Shown piece after piece: positions 24,106-32,987 of a stretch of DNA of 39,123 nt; position 1 is the first letter of the stretch, and each line of letters starts with the position of its first letter. A model generated the notes under the pieces. It did not search any database. It saw only the letters and a list, made by a program, of their open reading frames with translations, and had not been told where the DNA came from. The translations under genes and the position numbers were made by a program. The DNA lies in NCBI GenBank assembly GCA_900553755.1, contig USEX01000012.1, positions 1 to 39,123 on the forward strand. Direction: 5' to 3'. The stretch is from an uncultured Clostridium sp. Lineage in GTDB: Bacteria > Bacillota > Clostridia > TANB77 > CAG-508.

Positions 24106-25719
24106 ATGGGAACAAAGTATGTATTTATAACAGGTGGAGTAGTATCTGGTTTAGGAAAGGGAATAACTGCGGCTTCATTGGGAAGATTATTAAAAAACAG
24201 AGGATATAAGGTTGCTAATCAAAAATTTGATCCATATATAAATGTTGACCCTGGAACGATGAGTCCTTATGAACATGGTGAAGTGTTTGTTACGGATGAT
24301 GGAGCAGAAACGGATTTAGATTTAGGACATTATGAAAGATTTACTGATGAAAGTTTAAGTAAAAAATCAAGCATAACAACAGGAAGAATTTACCAAAGTG
24401 TAATAGAAAAAGAAAGAAGAGGAGATTATTTAGGAAAAACCGTTCAGGTAATTCCACATATAACAAATGAAATAAAGAAAAATATTTATGATTTAGGAAA
24501 AACAGCAATAGATGTGGTAATAACTGAAATTGGAGGAACTGTTGGAGATATTGAAAGTTTACCTTTTTTGGAAGCTATTAGGCAGATAGGAATAGAGAAT
24601 CCGCAAGAAGATGTAATGTATATACATGTAACTTTGCTACCATACATATCTGGCTCAAATGAGCTAAAATCAAAACCAACTCAACATTCGGTAAAGGAGT
24701 TACAATCTATAGGGATAAAACCAGATATATTGGTATGCAGAACAGAAAAAACTATAACTCAAAGTATAAGAGAAAAGATATCCTTATTTTGCAATGTAAG
24801 GCCGGAAAATGTAATTGCCAATTTAACAGCAGCAAATTTGTATGAAGTTCCATTGATGCTAGAAAAAGAAGGGCTTGCAGTAAGCGTTTGCAAACATTTG
24901 AGATTAAAAAATATAGAACCTAATAATGCCAAATGGCAAGAGATGATAAATAAATTTACAAAAATTGATGATGAGTGCAAAGACAAAAAGAAAATAAAGA
25001 TTGCAATAGTAGGAAAATATGTTAAACTAGAGGATTCTTACTTATCTGTAGTAGAAAGCATAAAACATGCAGGATACGAAAATAATGTTGGGGTTGAGAT
25101 TAAATTTATAGATTCGGAGACTATAACGGAGGATAATGCTGAAAAAAAATTAGGTGGTATGGATGGAATAATTGTTCCTGGAGGATTTGGCAACAGAGGA
25201 ATAGAAGGGAAAATACAAACAGTTAAATATGCAAGAGAAAACAAAATTCCATTCTTAGGAATATGTTTAGGAATGCAAATGGCAGTAATAGAATTTGCTA
25301 GAGATGTATTAAACTTAGAAGATGCAGATTCGTTAGAATTTAACGAAAATACTAAAAATCCAGTTATACATATAATGGAAGATCAAAAAAATATCACTAA
25401 AAAGGGTGGAACTATGAGACTTGGAGCGTATCCATGTGTATTAAAGGAAAATACATTGGCGTATAGTTTATATGGTAAAAAAGAAATATCAGAAAGACAT
25501 AGACATAGATATGAGTTTAATAATGAATATAAAAAAGTGATGGAAGAAAAAGGTATGATATTTTCTGGAACATCACCAGATGGCAGTTTAGTAGAAATAG
25601 TAGAATTGAAAAATCATCCATATTTTATAGCAGGGCAATTCCATCCAGAGTTTAAATCTAGACCGGATAGACCACAACCTTTGTTTGTTGGATTAGTTAG
25701 AGCTGCTAAAGATAAATAA
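24106..25719 (+). CDS. pyrG: CTP synthase
   Basis: 537-residue enzyme that aminates UTP to CTP with glutamine and ATP. The N-terminal synthetase domain has ITGGVVSGLGKGITAASLG (P-loop and CTP/UTP site) and EIGGTVGDIESLPF. The C-terminal class I glutamine amidotransferase has PGGFGNRG (oxyanion strand), FLGICLGMQ with nucleophile C387, and FHPEFKSRP with H513 and E515. Length is standard. ATG 24106 follows AAAGGAGG. Many Firmicutes control pyrG by CTP-sensed attenuation, and the terminator at 24035-24087 is in the right place for this. Confidence 0.98.
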   Translation: MGTKYVFITGGVVSGLGKGITAASLGRLLKNRGYKVANQKFDPYINVDPGTMSPYEHGEVFVTDDGAETDLDLGHYERFTDESLSKKSSITTGRIYQSVIEKERRGDYLGKTVQVIPHITNEIKKNIYDLGKTAIDVVITEIGGTVGDIESLPFLEAIRQIGIENPQEDVMYIHVTLLPYISGSNELKSKPTQHSVKELQSIGIKPDILVCRTEKTITQSIREKISLFCNVRPENVIANLTAANLYEVPLMLEKEGLAVSVCKHLRLKNIEPNNAKWQEMINKFTKIDDECKDKKKIKIAIVGKYVKLEDSYLSVVESIKHAGYENNVGVEIKFIDSETITEDNAEKKLGGMDGIIVPGGFGNRGIEGKIQTVKYARENKIPFLGICLGMQMAVIEFARDVLNLEDADSLEFNENTKNPVIHIMEDQKNITKKGGTMRLGAYPCVLKENTLAYSLYGKKEISERHRHRYEFNNEYKKVMEEKGMIFSGTSPDGSLVEIVELKNHPYFIAGQFHPEFKSRPDRPQPLFVGLVRAAKDK

Positions 25720-25723
25720 GAAA

Positions 25724-25750
25724 AGACCAGGTTAGATACCTGGCCTTTCT
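25724..25750. terminator. Bidirectional terminator between pyrG and a small minus-strand gene
   Basis: CCAGGT-TAGAT-ACCTGG hairpin (about 25727-25743). The T-rich tract is better on the minus strand (TCTTTTCTTATTT) than on the plus strand (CCTTTCTG), so it may mainly serve the minus-strand gene. Confidence 0.6.
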
Positions 25751-25786
25751 GTGCCTCCAGTTAAGAATTCTTGATTCTGGAGCAGA

Positions 25787-25996
25787 TTAAGCTTCTTCTT
25801 TTTTATACGCCGGCCAATATGCATCTGCATACTCCTGTAATGTTAGAGATTCTTCATTCTCTGAATTGTATGCTAGATTTCTCCTATTAAGTTCTTGAAG
25901 AAATCTAACTGCATCAGTTGAAGGTAGATTGCTCAACTCCATATTAAGAAGTTGACTTCCCATCTCGTCAGCGTAAAGAAGAATCCGCCTTTTCAT
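25787..25996 (-). CDS. Small hypothetical protein, 69 residues
   Basis: Not recognised. It starts MKRRILLYADEMGSQLLNME and ends with an acidic/aromatic stretch (LQEYADAYWPAYKKEEA). No signal peptide, membrane helix or cysteines; mostly helical by eye. I chose the start at 25996 because GGAAGGAAGTG lies 8-18 nt upstream; a 14-codon-longer frame exists but lacks a site. It has a promoter at 26058-26030. Base composition is near 38% GC by hand count, above its neighbours, and it is one of only three minus-strand genes here, so it may be an acquired gene. Confidence 0.6.
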   Translation of the reverse strand: MKRRILLYADEMGSQLLNMELSNLPSTDAVRFLQELNRRNLAYNSENEESLTLQEYADAYWPAYKKEEA

Positions 25997-26029
25997 TATT
26001 AGACACTTCCTTCCTAAAAAGTTACAAAT

Positions 26030-26058
26030 ATTATACAATAAAATTGAGATAAAAACAA
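26030..26058 (-). promoter_or_regulatory. Sigma-A promoter of the small minus-strand gene
   Basis: On the minus strand: TTGTTT (26058-26053), 17 nt, TATAAT (26035-26030), 33 nt before the start at 25996. Confidence 0.5.
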
Positions 26059-26142
26059 TGAGTTATATAAAATTTTATAATATATTAAAAAGTCATGAAT
26101 AAAATACAATGTGAAAATTGTGTGAAAAATGAAAGTGATGTA

Positions 26143-26171
26143 TTGACTTTTAAAAATAAAAGGTATAAAGT
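26143..26171 (+). promoter_or_regulatory. Sigma-A promoter of groES-groEL
   Basis: TTGACT (26143-26148) with TATAAA at 26164 (15-nt spacing) or TAAAGT at 26166 (17-nt spacing). The CIRCE operator lies immediately downstream, so HrcA could block polymerase. Confidence 0.6.
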
Positions 26172-26172
26172 A

Positions 26173-26199
26173 TTAGCAGTCGTTAACAAAGAGTGCTAA
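26173..26199 (+). promoter_or_regulatory. CIRCE operator (HrcA site)
   Basis: TTAGCAGTC, 9 nt, GAGTGCTAA. The consensus is TTAGCACTC-N9-GAGTGCTAA, so the left half has one change (C to G at position 7). This is the binding site of the heat-shock repressor HrcA. Confidence 0.9.
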
Positions 26200-26234
26200 C
26201 AACAAAGTACATAATATTCAAGGAGGTAATAAAA

Positions 26235-26516
26235 ATGTTAAAACCATTAGCAGACAGAGTGGTAATTAAAATGTTAAAAAGTGAGGAAACCACTAAAAGT
26301 GGAATTATTTTAGCAGAATCTAGCAAAGAAAAGCCACAGATAGCAGAGGTAATAGCTGTAGGACCTGGAGGAGAAGTAGACGGCAAAGAAATAAAAATGT
26401 ATATAAAAGTAGGAGATAAAGTTGTAATAAACAAGTATTCAGGAACTGAAATAAAATATGAAGGCGAAGACTATATAATAGTAAAACAATCTGATATTTT
26501 AGCAATAGCTGAATAG
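26235..26516 (+). CDS. groES: Co-chaperonin GroES
   Basis: 93-residue lid of the GroEL chamber. LKPLADRVVIKMLKSEE, the mobile loop around TTKSGIILAESSKEKPQ, AEVIAVGPGG and GDKVVINKYSGTE are typical. ATG 26235 has AAGGAGGT 8 nt upstream; the frame extends further out but through the CIRCE leader. groEL follows after 68 nt in the same operon. Confidence 0.98.
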   Translation: MLKPLADRVVIKMLKSEETTKSGIILAESSKEKPQIAEVIAVGPGGEVDGKEIKMYIKVGDKVVINKYSGTEIKYEGEDYIIVKQSDILAIAE

Positions 26517-26584
26517 GAACCTTTGCAGTTAAAGATATAAAAGAATGGAAGGTAAATTAAATTTATATTTAGGAGGAATTTAAA

Positions 26585-28216
26585 ATGTCAAAAGAAATTA
26601 AATTTGGTGAAGATGCAAGAAAATCTTTATTAGATGGTGTAAATAAATTAGCAGATACAGTTAAGGTAACACTTGGACCAAAAGGAAGAAATGTTGTACT
26701 AGATAAAAAATTTGGTGCACCACTTATCACAAACGACGGTGTTACAATAGCTAAAGAAATTGAATTAGATGACCCATTCGAGAACATGGGTGCAAGACTT
26801 GTTAAAGAAGTATCTACAAAAACAAATGATGTTGCAGGTGATGGTACCACAACAGCAACTGTTTTAGCACAAAGTATGATTAAAGAAGGTGTTAAAAATG
26901 TAGCTGCTGGTGGAGATCCAATGGCAATAAAAAGAGGCATGTCAAAAACTGTAGATATGGCTGTTGAAGAATTGAGAAAAATAAGTTCACCAGTAAACGG
27001 CAAAGAGGATATTGCAAGAGTAGCAAGTATATCTGCAAATGATAGAGAAATTGGAGACTTGATTTCAGAAGCAATGGAAAAAGTTTCAAAAGATGGGGTT
27101 ATAACAATAGAAGAATCAAAAACTTCAAATACAGAACTTACTGTGGTAGAAGGAATGCAGTTTGATAAAGGATTCGTTTCTCCATATATGGTAACAGATA
27201 CAGAAAAAATGGAAGCAGTTATGGATAATCCATATATTTTGATAACAGATAAAAAAATAAGCAATATTCAAGAAATATTACCATTACTAGAAAACATAAT
27301 GCAACAATCAGGAAAATTAGTAATAATTTGTGATGATGTAGAACAAGAAGCTTTATCTACTCTTATCCTAAATAAATTAAGAGGAGTGATAAACGTATTA
27401 GCAGTTAAAGCCCCAGGATACGGAGATAAAAGAAAAGAAATGCTTCAAGATATAGCAATTTTAACTGGTGGAGAAGTTATAACATCAGATTTAGGATTGG
27501 AATTAAAAGATACACAAATAGAGCAATTAGGAAAAGCAAGACAAGTAAAAGCAGATAAGGAACATACAATAATAGTTGATGGTGCAGGAAATAAAGAAAA
27601 AATAGCTGCAAGAGTAGCACAAATAAAATCACAAATTGAAGAAGAAAAGAGTAGCTATGAAAATGAACAACTACATGAAAGACTTGCTAAACTAGCAGGA
27701 GGCGTTGCAGTAATAGGTGTTGGAGCAGCTACTGAAATAGAAATGAAAGATAAAAAATTAAGAATAGAAGATGCGTTATCTGCAACAAAAGCTGCAGTAG
27801 AAGAAGGAATAGTTGCAGGAGGAGGAACAGCATTTATAAATATATTGCCAGCTGTAGAAAAATTTACAGAAGAATTGCAGTCTGAAGAACAATTAGGTGG
27901 AAAAATAATAGTAAAAGCTTTACAAGAGCCAGTTAAACAAATTGCTATTAATGCAGGGCTTGAACCAGCTGTTATATTAGAAAAAGTTAAGGCTTCAGAA
28001 AGTGGAATAGGATTTGACGCTAAAAGCGAAGAATATGTAGATATGAAAAAAGCAGGAATAGTAGATCCTACTAAAGTATCAAGAAGTGCATTACAAAATG
28101 CTGCTTCAATAGCATCAATGGTACTTACAACAGAAAGTATAGTAACAGATAAAAAAGAACCAAAAGAATGCAGCTGTGGAGCACATGAAGATGCACAAAT
28201 GGGCGGAATGTATTAA
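26585..28216 (+). CDS. groL: Chaperonin GroEL
   Basis: 543-residue chaperonin subunit. The ATP site has LGPKGRNVVLDKKFG and DGTTTATVLAQS, and the equatorial C-terminal part has EEGIVAGGGTAF and PVKQIAINAG. The C-terminus carries a CSCG segment and then MGGMY, a short version of the usual GGM tail. AGGAGG precedes ATG by 8 nt. Heat-shock control is through the CIRCE site. Confidence 0.98.
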   Translation: MSKEIKFGEDARKSLLDGVNKLADTVKVTLGPKGRNVVLDKKFGAPLITNDGVTIAKEIELDDPFENMGARLVKEVSTKTNDVAGDGTTTATVLAQSMIKEGVKNVAAGGDPMAIKRGMSKTVDMAVEELRKISSPVNGKEDIARVASISANDREIGDLISEAMEKVSKDGVITIEESKTSNTELTVVEGMQFDKGFVSPYMVTDTEKMEAVMDNPYILITDKKISNIQEILPLLENIMQQSGKLVIICDDVEQEALSTLILNKLRGVINVLAVKAPGYGDKRKEMLQDIAILTGGEVITSDLGLELKDTQIEQLGKARQVKADKEHTIIVDGAGNKEKIAARVAQIKSQIEEEKSSYENEQLHERLAKLAGGVAVIGVGAATEIEMKDKKLRIEDALSATKAAVEEGIVAGGGTAFINILPAVEKFTEELQSEEQLGGKIIVKALQEPVKQIAINAGLEPAVILEKVKASESGIGFDAKSEEYVDMKKAGIVDPTKVSRSALQNAASIASMVLTTESIVTDKKEPKECSCGAHEDAQMGGMY

Positions 28217-28227
28217 TCATCTTTCCA

Positions 28228-28255
28228 TTGACAAATGGTAAAAATATAGTATAAT
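28228..28255 (+). promoter_or_regulatory. Sigma-A promoter of the 52-residue peptide gene
   Basis: TTGACA (28228-28233), 16 nt, TATAAT (28250-28255), both hexamers at full consensus, starting only 12 nt after groEL. No clear groEL terminator lies in between. Confidence 0.75.
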
Positions 28256-28297
28256 ATTATTATGTATAGTAATGAATTGCGAAAGGATTTTATATAG

Positions 28298-28456
28298 ATG
28301 GCTAAAATATGGAAAAAACTATTATTAGTAATATTAATAATTGCATGTTTATTTAATGTTGTGTCAAAGCTTGTAAAAAGATTTTCGTTGAAAGATGAAT
28401 TACAAGCTTCTGCACAGTATGTAGTAGATAAAGTTCAAGAAGAAAATAAAAAATAG
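28298..28456 (+). CDS. Small membrane peptide, 52 residues
   Basis: ATG 28298 with AAAGGA about 13 nt upstream opens 52 codons. The N-terminus MAKIWKK is followed by a hydrophobic helix (KLLLVILIIACLFNVVSKL). A cytoplasmic or external amphipathic charged tail then ends in VVDKVQEENKK. A full-consensus promoter lies directly upstream, supporting expression. Function unknown; it could be a single-pass regulatory peptide. Confidence 0.65.
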   Translation: MAKIWKKLLLVILIIACLFNVVSKLVKRFSLKDELQASAQYVVDKVQEENKK

Positions 28457-28467
28457 GTTTATTATAC

Positions 28468-28496
28468 TTGAAATTATTAATAATCTATGTTATGAT
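28468..28496 (+). promoter_or_regulatory. Sigma-A promoter of rpmE
   Basis: TTGAAA (28468-28473), 17 nt, TATGAT (28491-28496), 43 nt before rpmE. Confidence 0.6.
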
Positions 28497-28539
28497 AATA
28501 AACAGCAGTTTTATTAAGAAAAGGGAGAGGTGAAATACA

Positions 28540-28740
28540 ATGAGAGAAGGAATACATCCAAATTATGAAGAAGCTACAATAACATGTGCTTGTGGAAATG
28601 TGATGAAAACAAATTCAACAAAAAAAGATATGAAAGTTGATATATGTTCAAAATGTCATCCATTCTGGACAGGAAACTTAAAGAGAGAAACAACTGGTGG
28701 TAGAGCAGATAGATTTAAGAAAAAATACGGAATACAATAA
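28540..28740 (+). CDS. rpmE: Ribosomal protein L31, zinc-binding type
   Basis: 66-residue 50S protein. MREGIHPNYEEATITC is the family start; CxC (TCACGN) and CSKCHPFWTG give the zinc-binding cysteines of the C+ form that is replaced under zinc starvation in some bacteria. The end GRADRFKKKYGI is typical. Own promoter and own terminator, so monocistronic. Confidence 0.97.
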   Translation: MREGIHPNYEEATITCACGNVMKTNSTKKDMKVDICSKCHPFWTGNLKRETTGGRADRFKKKYGIQ

Positions 28741-28743
28741 AAT

Positions 28744-28776
28744 AAAAAGAATGAGTGAGCTCATTCTTTTTATTTT
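28744..28776 (+). terminator. Intrinsic terminator after rpmE
   Basis: AAAAAGAATGAG (28744-28755), 4-nt loop, CTCATTCTTTTT (28760-28771), perfect 12-bp stem with T-run. Confidence 0.9.
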
Positions 28777-28794
28777 GATATAACATATTAAATA

Positions 28795-28823
28795 TTGATA
28801 AAATCAAGAAGTTGTATTATAAT
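28795..28823 (+). promoter_or_regulatory. Sigma-A promoter of miaB-mutS
   Basis: TTGATA (28795-28800), 17 nt, TATAAT (28818-28823), 23 nt before miaB. Confidence 0.7.
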
Positions 28824-28846
28824 TTACAAAAAAGAAAGGTTAAGTC

Positions 28847-30247
28847 ATGCAAAATAAAATAGAAAAGCAAGAAGAATATATTAATAAAGTAAAAGCAATA
28901 AATAACGGAAAAAATTTGAAATATATGATATTAACTATGGGATGCCAACTAAATGAAAACGATTCTGAGAAAATAGCTGGTATGCTAGAAAATATGGGCT
29001 ATGGAAAGACAGCAAAGCTAGAAGATGCAGATTTTATAGCTTTTAATACATGCTGTGTTAGAGAAAATGCAGAAGATAAATTGTTTGGAAAATTGGGAGA
29101 AGTAAAAAAATATAAAGAAAACCGAGGCACAATAATTGCTATCGGCGGTTGTATGATGCAAGAAAAACATATTGTGGAAAAATTGAAACAGAGTTATCCA
29201 TTTTTTGATATAGTTTTTGGAACACATACGTTACATAAACTTCCAGAAGACATATATAATTCATTAATATCAAGAAAAAGAATAGAAGATATATTAGATA
29301 TAGATGGTGAAGTTATAGAAGGCTTACCAATAAAAAGGGATGACAGCATTAAGGCTTCAGTTCTTATAATGAATGGTTGCAATAATTTCTGCACATATTG
29401 TATAGTGCCATATGTAAGAGGAAGAGAAAGAAGCAGAAAAGCAGAAGATATAATTTCAGAAATAAAAATGCTAGCTGATGAAGGATATAAAGAAATAACA
29501 TTACTAGGTCAAAATGTTAATTCATATATGAGGGTAGAAAGAGAAAATGGTGAAGATGTAGGCGAGATTAATTCGTTTGCTAAGCTTTTAAAAGAAATAA
29601 ATAAGATAAAAGGAATAGAAAGAATAAGATTTGTTTCACCTCATCCTAAGGATTTTACAGATGATGTAATACAAGCAATTAAAGAATGCAAAAAAGTATG
29701 TAAAATAATACATTTGCCATTACAATCAGGAAGCAGCAAAGTATTAAAGCAAATGAATAGAAAATATACAAAAGAACAATATTTAGCATTGGTAGAGAAA
29801 ATGAAAAAAGAAATTCCTGATATAGTTTTTTCTACAGATATAATAGTTGGGTTCCCTGGCGAAACAGAGGAGGATTTTGAAGATACTTTAGATGTTGTAG
29901 AAAAAGTATGTTTTGAACAAGTGTATATGTTTATATATTCAAGAAGAGTTGGAACTCCAGCTGATAAAATGGAAAATCAGGTTCCAGAAGAAATAAAGCA
30001 CGAAAGATTTGATAGGCTAAAAAAATTAGTGGAAAGCCAAATAGAATTTAATAATAAAAAATATGTAGGAACAGTACAAAAAGTATTAGTGGAGGGAAAT
30101 AGTAAAACTAACAAAAACTTGCTTACAGGTAGAACAGAAACCAACAAAGTTGTTAATTTTGAGGGAAAAGATGAATTGATTGGAAAAGTAACAGATGTAA
30201 AAATAAAATCAGAACATATGTGGTATTTGAAAGGAGAAGGAAAGTAG
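28847..30247 (+). CDS. miaB: tRNA-2-methylthio-N6-dimethylallyladenosine synthase MiaB
   Basis: 466-residue radical-SAM methylthiotransferase that modifies i6A37 of tRNA to ms2i6A. The UPF0004 domain holds LTMGCQLNENDSEKIAG and the CCVRENAEDK block. The radical-SAM motif is C178-x3-C182-x2-C185 (CNNFCTYC), then IVPYVRGRERSR. LLGQNVNSY, HLPLQSGSSKVLKQMNR and IVGFPGETEEDF follow, with a C-terminal TRAM domain. An N-terminal lead of about 25 residues precedes the core, as in many Firmicutes. mutS follows after 5 nt. Confidence 0.96.
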   Translation: MQNKIEKQEEYINKVKAINNGKNLKYMILTMGCQLNENDSEKIAGMLENMGYGKTAKLEDADFIAFNTCCVRENAEDKLFGKLGEVKKYKENRGTIIAIGGCMMQEKHIVEKLKQSYPFFDIVFGTHTLHKLPEDIYNSLISRKRIEDILDIDGEVIEGLPIKRDDSIKASVLIMNGCNNFCTYCIVPYVRGRERSRKAEDIISEIKMLADEGYKEITLLGQNVNSYMRVERENGEDVGEINSFAKLLKEINKIKGIERIRFVSPHPKDFTDDVIQAIKECKKVCKIIHLPLQSGSSKVLKQMNRKYTKEQYLALVEKMKKEIPDIVFSTDIIVGFPGETEEDFEDTLDVVEKVCFEQVYMFIYSRRVGTPADKMENQVPEEIKHERFDRLKKLVESQIEFNNKKYVGTVQKVLVEGNSKTNKNLLTGRTETNKVVNFEGKDELIGKVTDVKIKSEHMWYLKGEGK

Positions 30248-30252
30248 AAGAA

Positions 30253-32868
30253 ATGGCAGAATTTTCACCAATGATGCAACATTACCTTGCAACAAAAGAA
30301 AAATATAAGGATTGTATTTTATTTTATAGGTTAGGCGATTTTTATGAGATGTTTTTTGATGATGCTGTAAATGTATCACAAGAGTTAGAATTGACGTTGA
30401 CAGGAAAAGATTGTGGACAAGATACAAGAGCACCAATGTGTGGAATACCATATCATGCCGCAGAAACATATATTTCAAAACTTATAGAAAATGGTCACAA
30501 AGTAGCTATATGCGAACAATTGGAAGATCCAAAACTTGCTAAAGGAATAGTAAAAAGGGATGTTATTAGAGTTGTAACACCTGGAACAGTTACAGAATCG
30601 AATTTACTAGAAGAAAAGAGAAATAATTATATTATGAGCATATTCAAGAAGGGAACTTTTTTTGGAATTGCTGTATGTGATATTTCTACTGGTGATTTTT
30701 ATGCAACGGAAATAAAAGAAGATAACAATTTTCAACGTTTGTTGGATGAGATATCAAGATATTCTCCATCAGAAATTATTGCTAATAATATGTTATATGA
30801 TTGTGAAGAAGAAATAAATAAAATAAAAGAAAGATTTGATGTATATATTAGTACAGAAGATGAGGAAAAGTTTTCTGAAAGTACTAAAGATATACTTGAA
30901 CAATATAGTTTACTTACAGATACTGGCAAAACTATAGACAAAATTGATGATAAGCTATTTACAATATGTGCAATTAATGGTTTGATTGCTTATATAAATG
31001 ATACACAAAAAACAAAATTGGAACATTTAAATAAAATTATAATTTATACTATTACTAAATATATGTCTTTAGATATAAATGCTAGAAGAAATTTGGAATT
31101 AACTGAAAAATTAAGAGATAAAAACAAAAAAGGCACATTACTATGGGTACTTGATAAAACTTCAACTTCTATGGGAGGAAGACTTTTAAGAAGATGGATT
31201 AGTGACCCATTAATTGATGAAAATGAAATAGAGAGCAGATTAGAAGCGGTAAAAGAATTAAAGGAAAACATTATATTAAGAGGAGAGCTAAAAGACAAAT
31301 TAAAGGGAGTTTATGATATAGAAAGATTAGCAGGAAAAATATCATACGGAAGTGCTAATGCAAGAGAACTAAATTCTTTAAAAGCTTCGAGCAGCAAACT
31401 ACCAGAAATAAAACAATTATTAGAAAATACAAATTCTAATATGCTAAAATATCTTTACGCAAATTTAGATGTATTAGCAGATATTAATGCGTTGATTGAA
31501 AATGCGATTGTTGATGATCCACCAATTAGCATAGCAGAGGGTGGAATAATAAAACTAGGTTATAATCCAGAAATAGATAAATTAAAAACAGCTATGACAC
31601 AAGGAAAAACTTGGCTTGTAGAGTTGGAAGCAAGAGAAAGAGAAAAAACAGGAATTAAAGGCTTAAAAGTTGGATACAATAAGGTGTTTGGATATTTTAT
31701 AGAAGTAACAAAGTCCAATCTTTCACTCGTACCAGAAAATTATATTAGAAAGCAAACTCTAACTGGTGGCGAAAGATATATTACTGAAGAATTAAAAGAA
31801 TTAGAGAGCCAAGTTTTAGGAGCAGAAGAAAAGGTAGTTTCTTTAGAATATAATGCTTTTGTTGAAATAAGAACAAAGATAAAAGAACAAATAGAAAGAG
31901 TACAAAAATCTGCTAACATAATAGCTATGCTAGATGTTCTATGTTCATTTGCAACTGTAGCTGAGGACATGAACTACTGCATGCCTGTTGTGGACAATAG
32001 TGGAATTATAGAAATAAAGGACGGAAGACATCCAGTTATAGAAAAAATGCTACCTAGTGGAAGCTTTATTGCAAATGATACATACATGAATAAAGATGAA
32101 AATAGGTTATCAATTATCACAGGACCTAACATGGCAGGTAAATCAACATATATGAGGCAAGTTGCCTTAATAACTCTTATGGCACAGATTGGAAGCTTTG
32201 TACCAGCAAGTTCAGCACATATAGGAATAGTTGATAAAATATTTACAAGAGTTGGAGCTTCAGATGATTTAAGTATGGGGCAAAGTACTTTTATGGTAGA
32301 AATGATGGAAGTAGCCTCAATCTTAAAAGAAGCAACTAATAACAGTTTGGTTATTTTAGATGAAATAGGAAGAGGAACATCAACTTATGATGGCTTATCA
32401 ATAGCTTGGGCAGTTGCTGAATATATTGCAAATAAAGAAACTTGTGGAGCAAAAACTGTTTTTGCAACTCATTATCATGAGTTAATAGATTTGGAAAATA
32501 AATTGGATGGAGTTAAAAACTATTCAATAGCAGTAAAAGAAAAGGGCGAAGATGTAATTTTCTTAAGAAAAATAGTAAAAGGTGGAACAGATGAAAGCTA
32601 TGGCGTCCATGTCGCTAGACTTGCAGGAGTTCCAAAGATAGTTACTAAAAGAGCGAATGAGATTCTAAAAAGCATTGAAAGAAAAAATGCATTGACTAAT
32701 GAAACTATAAACAAAAAATCAGAGAGTAAAAATGTAAATGGTCAACTCGATATGTACAATTACAAACTTGCTCAAATAGCACATGAGTTAGATAAGGTAA
32801 ATGTGAATGAATTAACACCAATAGATGCACTAAATACCTTAGTAAAAATAAAAGAAGAGATGAAGTAA
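30253..32868 (+). CDS. mutS: DNA mismatch repair protein MutS
   Basis: 871-residue MutS1. The mismatch-reading motif GDFYEMF contains F30 and E32. Connector, lever and clamp domains follow. The ATPase has Walker A GPNMAGKST (G624-T632), the block DLSMGQSTFMVEM, Walker B with VILDEIGRGTSTYDG, and FATHYHEL. I chose ATG 30253 because it lies after the AAGGAGAAGG binding site in the miaB end; an ATG at 30220 lies inside miaB. mutL is not adjacent in this window; a terminator follows instead. Confidence 0.97.
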   Translation: MAEFSPMMQHYLATKEKYKDCILFYRLGDFYEMFFDDAVNVSQELELTLTGKDCGQDTRAPMCGIPYHAAETYISKLIENGHKVAICEQLEDPKLAKGIVKRDVIRVVTPGTVTESNLLEEKRNNYIMSIFKKGTFFGIAVCDISTGDFYATEIKEDNNFQRLLDEISRYSPSEIIANNMLYDCEEEINKIKERFDVYISTEDEEKFSESTKDILEQYSLLTDTGKTIDKIDDKLFTICAINGLIAYINDTQKTKLEHLNKIIIYTITKYMSLDINARRNLELTEKLRDKNKKGTLLWVLDKTSTSMGGRLLRRWISDPLIDENEIESRLEAVKELKENIILRGELKDKLKGVYDIERLAGKISYGSANARELNSLKASSSKLPEIKQLLENTNSNMLKYLYANLDVLADINALIENAIVDDPPISIAEGGIIKLGYNPEIDKLKTAMTQGKTWLVELEAREREKTGIKGLKVGYNKVFGYFIEVTKSNLSLVPENYIRKQTLTGGERYITEELKELESQVLGAEEKVVSLEYNAFVEIRTKIKEQIERVQKSANIIAMLDVLCSFATVAEDMNYCMPVVDNSGIIEIKDGRHPVIEKMLPSGSFIANDTYMNKDENRLSIITGPNMAGKSTYMRQVALITLMAQIGSFVPASSAHIGIVDKIFTRVGASDDLSMGQSTFMVEMMEVASILKEATNNSLVILDEIGRGTSTYDGLSIAWAVAEYIANKETCGAKTVFATHYHELIDLENKLDGVKNYSIAVKEKGEDVIFLRKIVKGGTDESYGVHVARLAGVPKIVTKRANEILKSIERKNALTNETINKKSESKNVNGQLDMYNYKLAQIAHELDKVNVNELTPIDALNTLVKIKEEMK

Positions 32869-32895
32869 TAACTTAAAAAAGTAATAGTACAAAAA

Positions 32896-32932
32896 ATAAA
32901 AAATAGTAAGTTTTTTCTTGCTATTTTTTTAT
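32896..32932 (+). terminator. Intrinsic terminator after mutS
   Basis: AAAAAATAGTAAG pairs with CTTGCTATTTTTT (one G-U pair) and ends in a T-run. It separates mutS from the unknown gene set. Confidence 0.7.
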
Positions 32933-32987
32933 TTCTAGTGTAGAATATTATAAGTATTATTATATTAAAAAGGAAAGGGAAAAATTA

